In this document: piece by piece, positions 13,001 through 23,574 of the stretch
Layout: each line of letters starts with the position of its first letter
Position numbering within the stretch: position 1 is the first letter of the stretch
Origin: Romanomermis culicivorax
Lineage: Eukaryota > Nematoda > Enoplea > Mermithida > Mermithidae
NCBI GenBank assembly: GCA_963922205.1
Contig: CAWUHX010000157.1
Coordinates: forward strand, 501,001 to 565,000
DNA length: 64,000 nucleotides
Direction of reading: 5' to 3'
Position numbers and translations under genes: made by a program
The notes under the pieces: model-generated
The model's database searches: none
Told to the model about the DNA's origin: nothing
What the model saw: only the letters and a program-made list of their open reading frames with translations

Positions 13001-16000
13001 ATTTTCATTCTTGATCTACGACATACATGTGATGCACGAGTCTGTGCATCAGGTATTAATTGACTTCAATGGATCATACCCTCAGGCTATCAACATGAAT
13101 TATATCCTCGAAATGAAGCAATCATCTTCCTACCCAGCTTTTAGAAATCAATGTTTTGCACTATGTATCAGAAATACCACTGATTTTCTATTGAGCAATC
13201 ACTATTTCGCATGAAGTGAGTAACTTTTGTGTGTACAAGTATCACAAAAAGTGTAAGGCCAATTATGACATATGACAAGGTTCATGTCTCTACGCTAACT
13301 GTGGCAGATTTAAGTGTGGAGATGGTTCATTTTCTCATAGCCAGGAAATATAGATTTGAAAATTAAAATCATAAGCATCTCAACAATGATCATTGAACTA
13401 CAAGAACGGGAACTAAAATAAATCAAAATTCACTATCCAGTGCATCCCAAGCCATAGTGTTGTTTAGGCTGTATCTATTTCTCCAAAAATATTTATACTG
13501 AACTGATCAACACATGATATTTATGCAATTTAAGTTTTCGGATGTTCTCCACTGAACATGCTGTTCTACAAAAAGCAATAGAACTTTCTAGTATCATCAT
13601 ACAATAGCTCTGAAGAACAATATTATATTAAAAATATGGAGTCATTTCAGGAAGAGAACCACCAGTGGCCAAGGGGGCCAAACCAATGCAACATTGCACT
13701 ATGCAGGAAACCAATAAGGCGATGGCAATACCTGGTATCACTGAATTAATATACCTATCCTACAAGCATAGAACATGGCAGGTTTGTCCAGCAACTTTGG
13801 TCAGCTCAAATGGTTTAGTTTTGGACCTGGCTTTGGTCAATTATTATTGTCTCCATAAATTGATTCATCCATATATGAAAGAGTAAGGAAATTGTTTAGA
13901 TATGGTTAGAGTACTTCATGTGAATGTGAACTGAATCAGCATAATATGTCCATAGTGATGAGAGAATATGTACAATGAAACATGCATGGTACTTCTGATG
14001 ACAAAAAATGGAGTAATAATGCATTTGTGATTTTTTTCATAGGTACTTTCCTTACACAGAAAGTTTTTTAAATGTGCAAACCACTTTAGCAAATAATTTC
14101 GCGCCCTTGAACAATGCATTTACTGATTTACTCATACAAAGTTAGTGTATGTTTGTTTGAGGAAACAATTTTTATAGTTTATAACATTGTGGTATCAAAG
14201 CATAATCATAAAATCATAAGAGCTTTCTATCAGTCACTTCCACTTTTCTGAAGATCCCGTGGTATAGGATACATTAATATTACTAAGAAAATTCATAAAA
14301 GTTTTGGTAAATACCATCCACAGGAAAATTAAACATCACACTGGTCACATGGCAATGTGATCCCAGCTGGTCCACCCAGAATGTCCTTCTCTAAAGTTTC
14401 AAGAAGTAAACTAGAATGCATGAACTGAATCGTCTTAAATCCACGGAAATTATATTACTCAAAACAAACTATGTAATTTCTGACTTAATTACAGAATCAG
14501 TGTTATGCATGTCCACCTGTAGGGCTATGATCATCACTTCAACCATGAGACTAAGCCTAAGTGTAATTATTAGTGTTGCATTATCAAAATCTTTTGCAGG
14601 TACTTATTTCTGAAAGCATCATGTGAATAAATACATCATTATTACAGATCATACATGTAATGGGCCCTGAGGTCTGCGGGGGTGGGTCGGATGACCTTTT
14701 TAATGCCAGGGTATAGTGATTCTCAAAATTTTAAGGGTGTTTTTAAAGGAAATTCACATTGTTGAAAATTTTCTGTTTAAAAATTGACCTTTTTCATCCA
14801 AAAATTGACATTTTTCATTCAAAAAATTGACATTTTTCATCCAAAAATTGACATTTTTCATCCAAAAATTGGAATTCTTCATTTTTTTTCCAACCTAAAG
14901 TATAGGGGTCCCCGCGACTATCATATGACTAGCCATAGGATTTGGAAAATCCTGTGGTGGGGTCGCCCAATGACTAGGCATATGGTTGACGATTTCTGGG
15001 GTGGGGGGGGATTCCTATAGCACTTCAACATGTATGCTATTGATCTTCCTGAAGTAGTTCATCATTTTTATTTATATTCCTGTCCTTTGCTGGATTTCAG
15101 CTTTTAAAATTTGATTAGCCTTATTTTATCAGCATTACTAGTTCGATTTTTTTCTTCAAAGCAGCTGCAATTAACTAAAGAATAATAAGTGATGCTTCTA
15201 GTTGATGAACATCATTCCCCAATTTTGGCAAATGCACTATAGGATTTAGATTTACACCTAGGTACCTCACCACACATGATGCTGAATTGACAAACATATA
15301 ATTCAAACTTCAAATCGATTTTTCCTCACAAGATGATTGATTGTCAATAACTAAAACAGATTTTAATAGTTTTCAATAAAAATATTTTGTACCTATCCTC
15401 TGCTAATTTTTTACATGAAGAAAATGCAATGAATGATGCATAACATTCTTTTACAGGTTCCTTCCTAGCGATTCTATGCCAGATATCAATGTATATTTTG
15501 CTCCATTACCTGCAAAACGAATTGCGGTCACATTTAGCAATAGATCAGCTATTCATAATGCAATCTTCCTCGATTTAGAAGAACCAGTAGCACTTCCTGC
15601 AAATGACTCATTTGTTTACCAGGAATCTAATATTCGTTATTATTCGCCTTTTATGTTGAATTTGAATCCTTTCATGGGTGGATTTGAATCCCATCCATTC
15701 AGTAAACCATGGATGGTGCTTTTGGAGGATAAAAAGAGTCAAGAAACCTGTCATGGTGTTTTCATCAGTGAAGGGCCATTGGAATTGGGCTACTCTTCTG
15801 AGATAGCAGTGGCAGTTTTAACTGCAGCAAGATGTGCAGAAAAGTAAGCAGCATTGTTTCAGCACCTAAGATACTTATATCACTTGGGTCAGCTTATTTC
15901 TAATGACATTTTACTGATGATGGGAGAATTGATATGCCTAGTCTCTGCTTTCAAGGATGACAACCACTAAAAGTGTAGCCAGATTTGGTGTGCATCTTTC

Positions 16001-16636
16001 AACAATGGATAGTTTCTATGGACAAAAAGCTGTTGTGGAACGAATTGAAGTGCATTCATCAGTCAATGCCATAAATGAGGAATCAGAAAATGCAATGGCT
16101 TTGATCTTTCTTCGTGGAAGTATTATGATCAACAAGGTAGTGCATCCGATTCCCTTGAACCAGTTTCGAGGCAACCAGAGCAATGGATCAAGGGTATCTG
16201 CATTTGGCTGGAATATTAAATGTAATCATGTTTCATGTTTAATGTTATGAATATAATTCATACTTCCCATTTCAATACAGGCCATCATGCTAAAGTTCTA
16301 CAAGAAATACCCATGGCTCTTATGGAGGACAATTTACTTCCAACATCAATCATAATTGCTCAACCAGAGTATAATTTTGATCAAGTGTGCAATTCCCTGG
16401 TATGGAATTTTTGTTGTATAAAATCTAGTTTTGTTACACTTTCTGACATCTCTTTGCAGCATCATGCGGGCAGACCATTGATGCAGTGCAATAATGAAAA
16501 TCGAGAATGTCTGCTACTTGGTTTGTCATCTGATATCACCAGAGGCCCAAATGGCAGAATAGTAGAATTTTTTTTGAAACCCGGTGAATATTTACAATGG
16601 ATAGAAGATACAATGAAAGAAGCTCATATTCATTGA
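4022..16636 (+). CDS. Secreted S1A serine protease with PAN-like and two pseudoprotease domains (copy 1)
   Basis: Ten exons, all GT-AG: 4022-4087, 4782-5005, 8438-8739, 9395-9504, 12400-12988, 13651-13882, 15457-15843, 15956-16221, 16281-16399, 16460-16636. They sum to 2472 nt, an uninterrupted frame of 823 aa with matching phases at every junction. Residues 1-22 are a signal peptide. R33/V34 (DRVKR|VIGPH) is the likely activation cleavage. Domain 1 has H92 (TAAHC), D153 (KDIALI) and S237 (GDSGSP). Residues about 345-425 are Cys-rich and PAN/apple-like (C376, C380, C389, C398, C407, C412). Domain 2 (431-575) is a truncated S1A-like unit with YYC in place of AHC. Domain 3 starts near MGGFESHPF (581) and has R633 for His, A683 for Asp and A768 for Ser. 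The active domain lacks the Cys191 equivalent before GDSG and has Arg at the 189 position, so specificity is not trypsin-like by this reading. An overlooked exon in intron 4 cannot be excluded. Confidence 0.85.
4265..4635 (+). repeat. Two tandem units of the ~210-bp dispersed repeat
   Basis: Units begin near 4271 and 4477 with the shared catacaacattccacc-type start and end with aagcccttcaa or tagcccttta words. It lies in intron 1 of protease copy 1, and its palindrome partner lies in intron 1 of copy 2 (44820-45140), so the insertion predates the inverted duplication. Confidence 0.65.
5557..6615 (-). mobile_element. Internally deleted hAT transposon with 8-bp target duplication
   Basis: Terminal inverted repeats start CAGTGTTACCAACTTCTGCG at 5557 and, on the other strand from 6615, CAGTATTGCCAACTGCGGGG. 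They are followed by C- or G-rich aaaaccccaa-type subterminal repeats. The element is flanked by gcttcaat at 5549-5556 and 6616-6623, the 8-bp duplication expected of hAT. It sits in intron 2 of protease copy 1 and is absent from the matching intron of copy 2, so it arrived after the duplication. It retains only the transposase C-terminus. Confidence 0.9.
5704..6144 (-). pseudogene. hAT transposase, C-terminal dimerisation domain only
   Basis: The 146-codon frame contains LSMLCLPFSNTAVERVFSIM and KNKLRNRMNVEMLERIL, the hallmark hAT C-terminal dimerisation signature (SN-x-x-VERVFS followed by K-x-K-RNRM). The BED-finger and RNase-H-like catalytic core of a full hAT transposase (usually 500-700 aa) are missing. 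The upstream part is acidic and low-complexity (DDSSNQSGSDDFPEQ). The frame ends at a stop inside the same element, so this is a fragment that cannot catalyse transposition. Confidence 0.88.
6850..7030 (+). repeat. Dispersed repeat, copy 2 of 3
   Basis: Blocks ggaaaggcaggctaca, tatggtcacgtaa, gtttgggtgcttttgcctcc and aggccacatcccacatgc match the reverse complement of 1805-1965 and the plus strand at 28630-28775. It lies in intron 2 of protease copy 1. Confidence 0.55.
7270..7665 (-). repeat. Composite dispersed repeat with possible tRNA-like head
   Basis: The 7330-7290 segment (minus strand) contains ttagtctaatggctac, like a tRNA A box and very like the clearer SINE head at 32183-32256, but a B box is poor. 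The adjoining 7415-7665 segment (ctgcttaggtcaaaag, actgtaggtcactcaaagg, gaaaaactaccagaatactc) recurs in the same orientation at 32400-32665 and partly at 29230-29420. Confidence 0.45.
11115..11794 (+). mobile_element. Degraded solo LTR of the window's gypsy family
   Basis: It begins tttcagagtgtcaattcctc and continues ctgaccttcggtcctc, aligned with the start of the 53075 LTR (TGTCAGAGGGTCAATTCC). It ends with a catctcccaaaaacc...agggtatacagacc stretch like the LTR 3' end (gatctcccacgaaccgc...agggtatacc), closing at ...acaaca. The flanks are aaaa on both sides (11111-11114, 11795-11798), a weak 4-bp duplication. It lies in intron 4 of protease copy 1, and its internal frames are not genes. Confidence 0.7.
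14655..15030 (+). repeat. Dispersed repeat (third copy of the 3.0-3.37 kb family)
   Basis: It shares ggccctgaggtctg, ggtcggatgacc, gccagggtatagtgattctc and a cgcgactatcatatgac block with 3000-3370 and the inverted 46135-46500 copy. It lies in intron 6 of protease copy 1 and contains the 21-bp tandem array listed separately. Confidence 0.5.
14782..14885 (+). repeat. 21-bp tandem repeat, five units
   Basis: Units read attgacatttttcatccaaa with small variations. Other copies of the surrounding repeat have only one or two such units, so this is a local expansion inside an older interspersed repeat. Confidence 0.8.
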
Positions 16637-17230
16637 ATTGCTCCTTAGCTAATGCACTCTTTTGTAATTTTAATTGTTCTCTGGTGCTGGATAGTGTAAT
16701 TCTGTTTAATATGTTTTTCTGATAAAAATTATGGGGTTTGTCGTTTACCGTCTTCACCTAAACTGTGAATTGATTTGCAACAGATTGTGAAGGAGTTTCA
16801 ATCACCATACCCTTTATGCGAGGGTTGATCAATAACAGCGATCATTGCTTGGATTTGGTATGTTAGATAGTCTATTTTGCTCAAATCATTCCAAGAAGAA
16901 ACATTAAAAATGACGAATGAGAATAATTAACATTGTGCCTTTATCAGCCATTTTTTTATCTCTCAGATTGATTGTAACTGTTGAGACTACAATTTGAAAA
17001 ATAATTTAGGCTTGCGGCACAATGCATAATGTTTTACAGTCAACAGATTCCTTTTTGATTTTTCCAATGCAGATGTTGATGTGAAAGTGATTGAAATAGT
17101 TAATATAGGCTGTAAGTAGTGGTGCTTCACTCTAAATTGCCTGTGATTGGCCAAGTTCAAAGTCCATTGTCTAAAAGTTCGAATTGTCCAAATGGTCAAA
17201 TAAAGGTTGGTGTTGTAGTGAAGCGATCAA

Positions 17231-17288
17231 GATGCATGAGCACTACCAAGTGCATGAGTGCTACCTAATGCACAAGCACTACCAAATT
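17231..17288 (+). repeat. 18-bp tandem repeat, three units
   Basis: Three diverged units of gcatgagcactaccaagt. The rest of 16640-18420 downstream of copy 1 shows only blocks shared with arm B and no supported gene. Confidence 0.6.
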
Positions 17289-18439
17289 GGAAAAAAACTT
17301 GTTGTATTCACTTGGCATTGAAAGTTACAGTGGTGGTAGGCTTTCTGAGTGGTCAAAAATATTTTCTTTGTCACTTTCATCTAACAGTGCGCAAAAATTC
17401 ATAAAAAGACATATTGAAGAAATAAGTAAGAATAACTCACTAATGAGTAAATATTAGTAATTAAAATCATCCAAATGACCACACAACTTCTCTGATGAGT
17501 GAAAATTTTTATTTACTTAACAAAGTGTCCACACAAGCAGCTCGAGTGATAACACAAGCAGTCTATACACGCGTTTCTCACTCTTTACCTGCACCAATTT
17601 TTGTGATGCGAATATTGCTTTCGTTTATTCTTAAATTGTTTTCAAATTTTTTTTTTTAATTTCCAAATATTTTATTATTTTAAGTTCAAAATCGAAAAAG
17701 TATCATTGAATGTACATCCCGAGTATACCAGAGATTGATTGTTTTCTGCAAATGTGGATCCGTGGTAATTATATTGGGATAACTATGGGCCAAGAACAAG
17801 TCACTGCATCTTACTGAGTTTCGTGACATGCATTTCACAGAACACAATTTATTGCATATACTTCTGAAGATATGGAAAAAATTGAAAATTTTGATGCCCA
17901 TCAGTTGCAACTGCAAGATTTTCAGTTTTTAAAGAATGAAATTTATCATTTTCATGATAGGTGCATGGTCTGATTGGTAAAAAATTAAATGAGCCTAATA
18001 ATTTGTAAATGCACATGGTATATACTCCAATAATGGAATCCTACATTATTTAATGCAAAAAGTAAATATAACGTGCCACTTATACACCTCAGTCGTGCAC
18101 AGCATAGCGGATCTTGCACTGACTCAAAAATTCTCCTCTAAACACACAAAGTATACAGGATATTTTGTTCCAATTTGGTAGTGCTTCTGACTATGGTAGC
18201 ACTGGTAGCCCTCCTGCACCATACCCTAGTGAAGCATATCTGTACTTTATGTAGCTGTCAGTCTGTAATTTTTTCAGTGTGAGCAGAGTCTATGGGCAAA
18301 AGTACCTAGTGCAGCATTAGTGAGGTTGATGTTTCCTATGGATTGCACTATAATACAAGTGATTTGGCATATACACTTTGAAACGTTCACTCCCTAGTAG
18401 AACTTCTTTTATCTAGGTTAAAACTTAACTTCAAACTTT

Positions 18440-18770
18440 GATTTCAACTTTTTATTTCAAATTCTAGTTTGAAATTGAAATTTCAAACTGTAACATTTCA
18501 AGTTTTTAAATTTCAAATTTTCAGTTATCAAATTTTCAAATTTTCAGTTTTCAGATTTTCAAATTTTCAGTTTTCAGATTTTCAAATTTTCAGTTTTTCA
18601 AATCTCATGTTCCCGAATTTAGAATTTCCAGATTCCCAATTTTAAAAATTCCAACATCAAATTTCGAAATATCGAATTTCAAAATATTGAATTTCCAAAT
18701 TCCAATTTCCAAATTTCCAATTCGAAATTTTCAAATTTCCAATTTCCAAATTCAAAATTCGTGGTTTACC
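18440..18770 (+). repeat. AT-rich degenerate simple repeat
   Basis: Runs of tcaaattttcagttttcag and aatttccaaattcc words with no stable long period. It lies just inside the spacer end of arm A. The adjoining 18770-19290 stretch is AT-rich with no recognisable feature. Confidence 0.7.
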
Positions 18771-19290
18771 TTGAAATTAAATTTGTAGTTGATAGTATTA
18801 TTTACTTTATGGTAATCAAAATTTGTTGAGTTGACTTTAATCTGTAGTTTAATCAAAATATAAATGGTTCAATTTTTTTATTTCTTCAGTGAAATTTAAT
18901 TTATTGCTCAATTAAAATTTTTTTAGTTAAATTTTATAATTTAGCTAAAAATTTTTTAATCAGGTTGAATCATGATTCAACTGAAATTTTTTTTAGTAAT
19001 TTCATTTTTCATTTTTAATGTTCATTTAAACTAAATAATAAACAAGCATATAACATGGCGAGTATGTACTTGCGTTACACTTTATGAACTAAACACATTT
19101 TTTAACTTTGACCTGTTTGATGTGAATTGGGTAAGAGGTCTATGACCCGACTTGGTATTTTACTTTCTGATCCGATCTGATAACCTCTGGCTGGATACAT
19201 CCCAACTAATGATCAACCAGGGCATGCAAAATTTTGCATTCGTCTTGCAGACATTGTTCAATTTTGGAATAATTTAGCCCAGTTTGGGCG

Positions 19291-21163
19291 TGACCCGACA
19301 ATTGAGTGCCGACAATTGAGCGCCGACAACTGAGCGCCGACAACTGAGTGCCGACAACTGAGCGCCGACAACTGAGCGCCGACAACTGAGCGCCAACAAC
19401 TGAGCGCCGGACAATTGAGCGCCGTGACAACTGAGCGCCGAAAACTGAGCGCCGACAACTGAGCGCCAGACATTTTAGCGCCGACAACTGAGCGCCGACT
19501 ATTGCATAAAAATCCAAATTCGCATAGTTACAGGTTAGGAATTTTTACATTTTTTTACATTTTTCGGTCTGTATACGTGTTTCAGAATATCAGCTCAGAA
19601 AAAACATGACTCTGTAGCCAAGTGTTCATTACACGCAGGAGACCACGGAAAGGGATGCTTCGGCATGGCCATTTTGGGGCCGGCCGTTTCGGCGCAAAAA
19701 ATTTTTCTTCTGTTTTGTTTACTTTCTTTTTTCATCTCATTCCTTATGTATCTAACAATTTTTTGTATTCTTTGCTTATCGCAAAATAACAGCAAACTTT
19801 AAAAGGAATCCATGATTATAATTTGTTTTGCGCCATATTTTTTCTGTATGGAAATAAAACTACTTTACCTACCGTCTGTTTTTATAAAATGCTTGTAAAG
19901 AGAAAATTGACAAAAACTAGCACTGTCCTTGAAGTCGTTTACATAACGTTTGACCATGAAATTTTTTATTCAAAAAATAGCTAACGGCTAGTTTTTCAGT
20001 AAAATAACGTCTTCCTTTTTGCATCTTTTATTTTTGCAACTCTTTTCCTGCCTCTGTTTTCTTTTCAATCGTGCATTTTATTCTATCTTTATATACTCTT
20101 ACAAAACTACTACAACCGCAAAGAGTGACAGAGGAAGTAATGCTGATTTTTTACCATTTTGTTTTTGCATATACAATTATATAATTGGCTGGCGCCGAAA
20201 CCGAGGATACCATGCTCTATATTCAGATATGAAATAGAATTTTAAGTTGCTCTTTTTGAACCTTTTATAATATTTTTTATAGTCACAAAAGAAGTCGAAA
20301 TGAACTTAAAAAATCATTTTGAGCTTTATTTGGGCACTTTCCCATAGGATGCAGTAGAATTTTTTTATCTATTTCTGTGGCCACTAATGTCTAACATCTG
20401 TGCTGAAATTTCTGTCAGATATGTGTACCTTTTTGGGAGCTGCAGGGGTGCATATTGTTAATAAAAAAGCCCAATTAATCCCACTAAATATGCCATAAAC
20501 GACACGCATGAGACTTATAAAACATTCAGATTAGACGAATAAAAATAAGATGTTGGTCGAATCACTGGTAAAATTTCATCGATTTATTTACGGTGCCCTT
20601 GTAGAAAGGTGTCTGAGAAAAGATGCAACAAAAATTCTTCTTTTCAATAATTTGATAGAAAAATGAAACTCTGAGTCAATTGTTGCAAAGTAAACCACGG
20701 CTGTCTGATTCCGGCCTACGTTAAGCTGCAAAAAGTGCTCTACAGTTATAGGCACCCTGTTTCACACTTGGTGTAAGCAAAACAGAAGAAAAATTTTTTG
20801 CGCCGAAACGGCCGGCCCCAAAATGGCCATGCCGAAGCATCCCTTTCCGTGGTCTCCTGCGTGTAATGAACACTTGGCTACAGAGTCATGTTTTTTCTGA
20901 GCTGATATTCTGAAACACGTATAGAGACCGAAAAATGTAAAAAAATGTAAAAATTCCTAAGCTGTAACTATGCGAATTTGGATTTTTATGCAATAGTCGG
21001 CGCTCAGTTGTCGGCACTAAAATGTCTGGCGCTCAGTTGTCGGCGCTCAGTTGTGGGCCCTCAGTTTTCGGCGCTCAGTTGTCACGGCGCTCAATTGTCC
21101 GGTGCTCAGTTGTCGGCGCTCAATTGTCGGCACTCAATTGTCCGGCACTCAATTGTCGGTGCA
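19291..21163. mobile_element. Foldback-type element with 14-bp repeat arms
   Basis: The left arm (about 19291-19710) and right arm (about 20785-21163) are inverted copies. Each starts with an array of gacaactgagcgcc units and ends with a unique block (gaccacggaaagggatgctt). The termini read TGACCCGACAATTGAG on the left and, on the opposite strand, TGCACCGACAATTGAG on the right. An 11-bp direct repeat cccagtttggg flanks the element at 19278-19288 and 21164-21174. The ~1 kb centre has no transposase-like frame, so the element is non-autonomous. The transposase class is not known. Confidence 0.75.
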
Positions 21164-21186
21164 CCCAGTTTGGGACGTGCCTATAC

Positions 21187-22050
21187 TCATAACCCTAGCT
21201 CTCCCACTGTGAGTCAAATTGACTCACTCGCACGTTTCTCCATAGTTCCTATTGTTAGAGCGATTCAAATACTTTCAAACTGTTTATATAATAATAAAAC
21301 AACGTTTTCTATTATTTATTATTATTTTAAATATACCACATGAAATATTAAAATTTGACTGTGAGTCAAATTGACTCACAGTGGTTTCAATATATTTTAA
21401 ATGAAATTTTCGCATAAACGTTTCATATGCTCTTGACAAATTGGTGCCAAGCACTTTCGGCAACATTTCCTCGAATATCTGTGTAATTTGTAATCAATAT
21501 GACAATTTTCGACAACTAAATCGAAAATCTGAATAGAAATAAATAATGAAAACAAAATCTAAAATAGCAACTAAAATAAATAAACCTCTTCGATTGGATC
21601 CAAAGTCTTTCTCTCTTCCGGTTGTTTAGCTTTCCGTAAAGCAACATCATGAAATCGTAAACACGACAATAACATTTGGAAACGATTTTGCAAAAATGTG
21701 AATGCTGCTACTCATTGAAAAAACGTCGGCCATGGACAGGCTGGTTTTTCCATCGACGCCCAATGAGTATAAAACACCAAAAAGCTAAAATAAAATAATC
21801 TTGTCATTGTGAATGATTAAAATATCAGGAAAGATTGATTTTTTACCCCTACACTCGCTTTTTTAGATTTTTTTTTAGTTTTTTCCAAAACCGACCCACC
21901 CTCCAAAAAAAATTCACAAATATGCTAGCGAACTGCTAAAAAACATTTCCTCACAAATATCTTGGGATAAAATATCATCTGCAATTCCATTGTCAGATGA
22001 TTCGTCTGATCCCAACCCATTGGATGATTCCAATCCTTGAAAAATTGAAT
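21187..22050 (-). mobile_element. piggyBac-like transposon remnant
   Basis: The left end reads CCCTAGCTCTCCCACTG after ataa, similar to the TTAA-CCCTAG start of piggyBac elements. It is followed by an exact palindromic word gtgagtcaaattgactcac repeated at 21211 and 21362. A decayed minus-strand transposase lies just inside (separate entry). No matching right terminus was found before the neighbouring LTR, so the element is truncated or its right end was overwritten. Confidence 0.7.
21398..22050 (-). pseudogene. piggyBac-like transposase, catalytic core missing
   Basis: Three collinear coding blocks are visible on the minus strand. The first is an acidic N-terminal region near 22050-21943 (SDESSDNGIADDILSQDICE). 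The second spans 21783-21586 with GVLYSLGV...MADVFS and then, after a frameshift, NRFQMLLSCLRFHD, the typical piggyBac start of the conserved domain. The third is a C-terminal cysteine-rich block at 21528-21398 (KCCRKCLAPICQEHMKRLCE). Blocks 2 and 3 are separated by a 57-bp AT-rich gap with GT...AG ends, and the ~300-residue DDD core that normally lies there is absent. This is a dead fragment. Confidence 0.75.
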
Positions 22051-22544
22051 TCTAAAAAAATATTAGGATAGAAATTTTTAAAAACATCCTGAAAAATCAC
22101 TAGTGAATATATTTTTTAGTATAATACACTATTCTATGGAAAAATGAACGCAGAAAAATAATAAAATAGAGACAAATGAGTTTTATGTGCAAAATCTTTT
22201 TCATAAAATAAAAATATCGTGGAAAAAAGTAGGGAGAAAATTGCTTTTGCTAGCACTTCCAATTTTTTCAATCAGTCACAGTAATCGCGTTCTAAATAAG
22301 TTGCTTATTATGACAGCAAACACTTGCGCATCTGGGGGGAAAAATTATCATTCTACACGCAATAGGTAAAATTTTATGGCGATTTTTTTGGAGGCTACTT
22401 TTTTACATATTTTGAGTGGGAGTGCTAGCAATAACATGTGTTCCTCGCCGAATGTGCTTGGAGTGTCAAGAGTGTCAATTCCACTGACCTATAGTCCTCT
22501 ATCATCAATTGTTTTATTTCTAAAGGTCTTTGTAGTTCAAGTAA

Positions 22545-23402
22545 AGGTGTATTCATACTTCATCCGGCATCCAGCGTCCCGCATCCAGCATGTGAAAAAA
22601 GTATATTTTTTGAATTTTTCATCCCATCTGGCAATCCCGCACCTGATGACATCACTTTTTATTTTTTTGCCAGAAGACTGGAATTTTGCGGGATGGGAAG
22701 AGTAAAAACAGTTTGTACTTTTCCAGATGCCGGAAAGCATATTTTGCATGTAATTTCAATTGAAGCGTGTGTTTGATTGGTTTTTCCATAATGTATGCGA
22801 GAGATATCGATTTTTTCAGTTGAGGCAAAATTTTGTGTTTTTGATCATGGCGTTCGTTTAATTTTTGATTTCTGAGTATTTTGTATGTTTTTTTTTCGTT
22901 CTTGAAAGCATATATATGTGCAGGGTAGTCATATAAAGACTTTTTTCCAGGCGTAATTATAGTTTAGTCATATATTATTATATGCCTATGGAAGACTTTG
23001 ACAAATTTGACAAATTTCTCTTCAATAAATAGTTTAAAATTGCTAGATCAAGCATGTTTTCTTCGTGTGACATTGTAATAATTACGAATAAACCTGGAAA
23101 ATAATATTATATATATTTTCCATACACAATTTCTCCTGAAACAAAATACTGCACAGATTTCAAAGTATTTTAACATAGTAAAAGAAAGAATAAATTGTCA
23201 TTCGGCATTTCCGGGGCCGGAAGAAGTATGAATTGCCATCCCATCCGGCAACTTGCCGGAAGCCAAATTGCAGGATGCCCGAAGCCAAATTGCTGGATGC
23301 CGGAAGCCAAATTGCCAGATGCTGGACACTGAATGCCGGAAGCTAAAAATAACTTGCCAGATGCTGGGTGCCCCTGATGCTGAATGAAGTATGAATCCGC
23401 CT
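22545..23402. mobile_element. Harbinger-like MITE inserted in an LTR
   Basis: The termini AGGTGTATTCATACTTCATC (left) and AGGCGGATTCATACTTCATT (right, opposite strand) form an imperfect inverted repeat of over 20 bp. TAA flanks both sides (22542-22544, 23403-23405), the 3-bp duplication typical of PIF/Harbinger. The host LTR sequence continues across the insertion. The right half carries several copies of ccggaagccaaattgc with variants. No transposase frame is present. Confidence 0.8.
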
Positions 23403-23574
23403 TAAGTTGACTTTTCATTAGATGAACAAATATGCCAAAACGGTTTGTGTTATATTATTGTTGGTATAAAAACAAATGGATGACGAAATTTTGCATAGTG
23501 CTAAAAGGTTTTTTGTCCCGTTTTTTTTTGTTTTGGTTTTCAGTTGGTTGTTCAGAGTAGTGGGCAACTAACTG

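Larger units (their letters stand above)
2640..18420 (+). repeat. Arm A of a large inverted duplication
   Basis: Landmarks along this arm recur in reverse order and opposite strand in arm B. Examples are the 2.70-2.73 kb block against 46.76-46.79, the 3.00-3.37 kb repeat against 46.14-46.50, the gene promoter block 3.89-4.02 against 45.48-45.61, all ten protease exons, the 16.80-16.86 block against 33.43-33.48, and 18.24-18.42 against 32.69-32.87. Introns differ by kilobases through insertions and deletions, so the duplication is not recent. Boundaries are accurate to about 50 bp. Confidence 0.85.
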
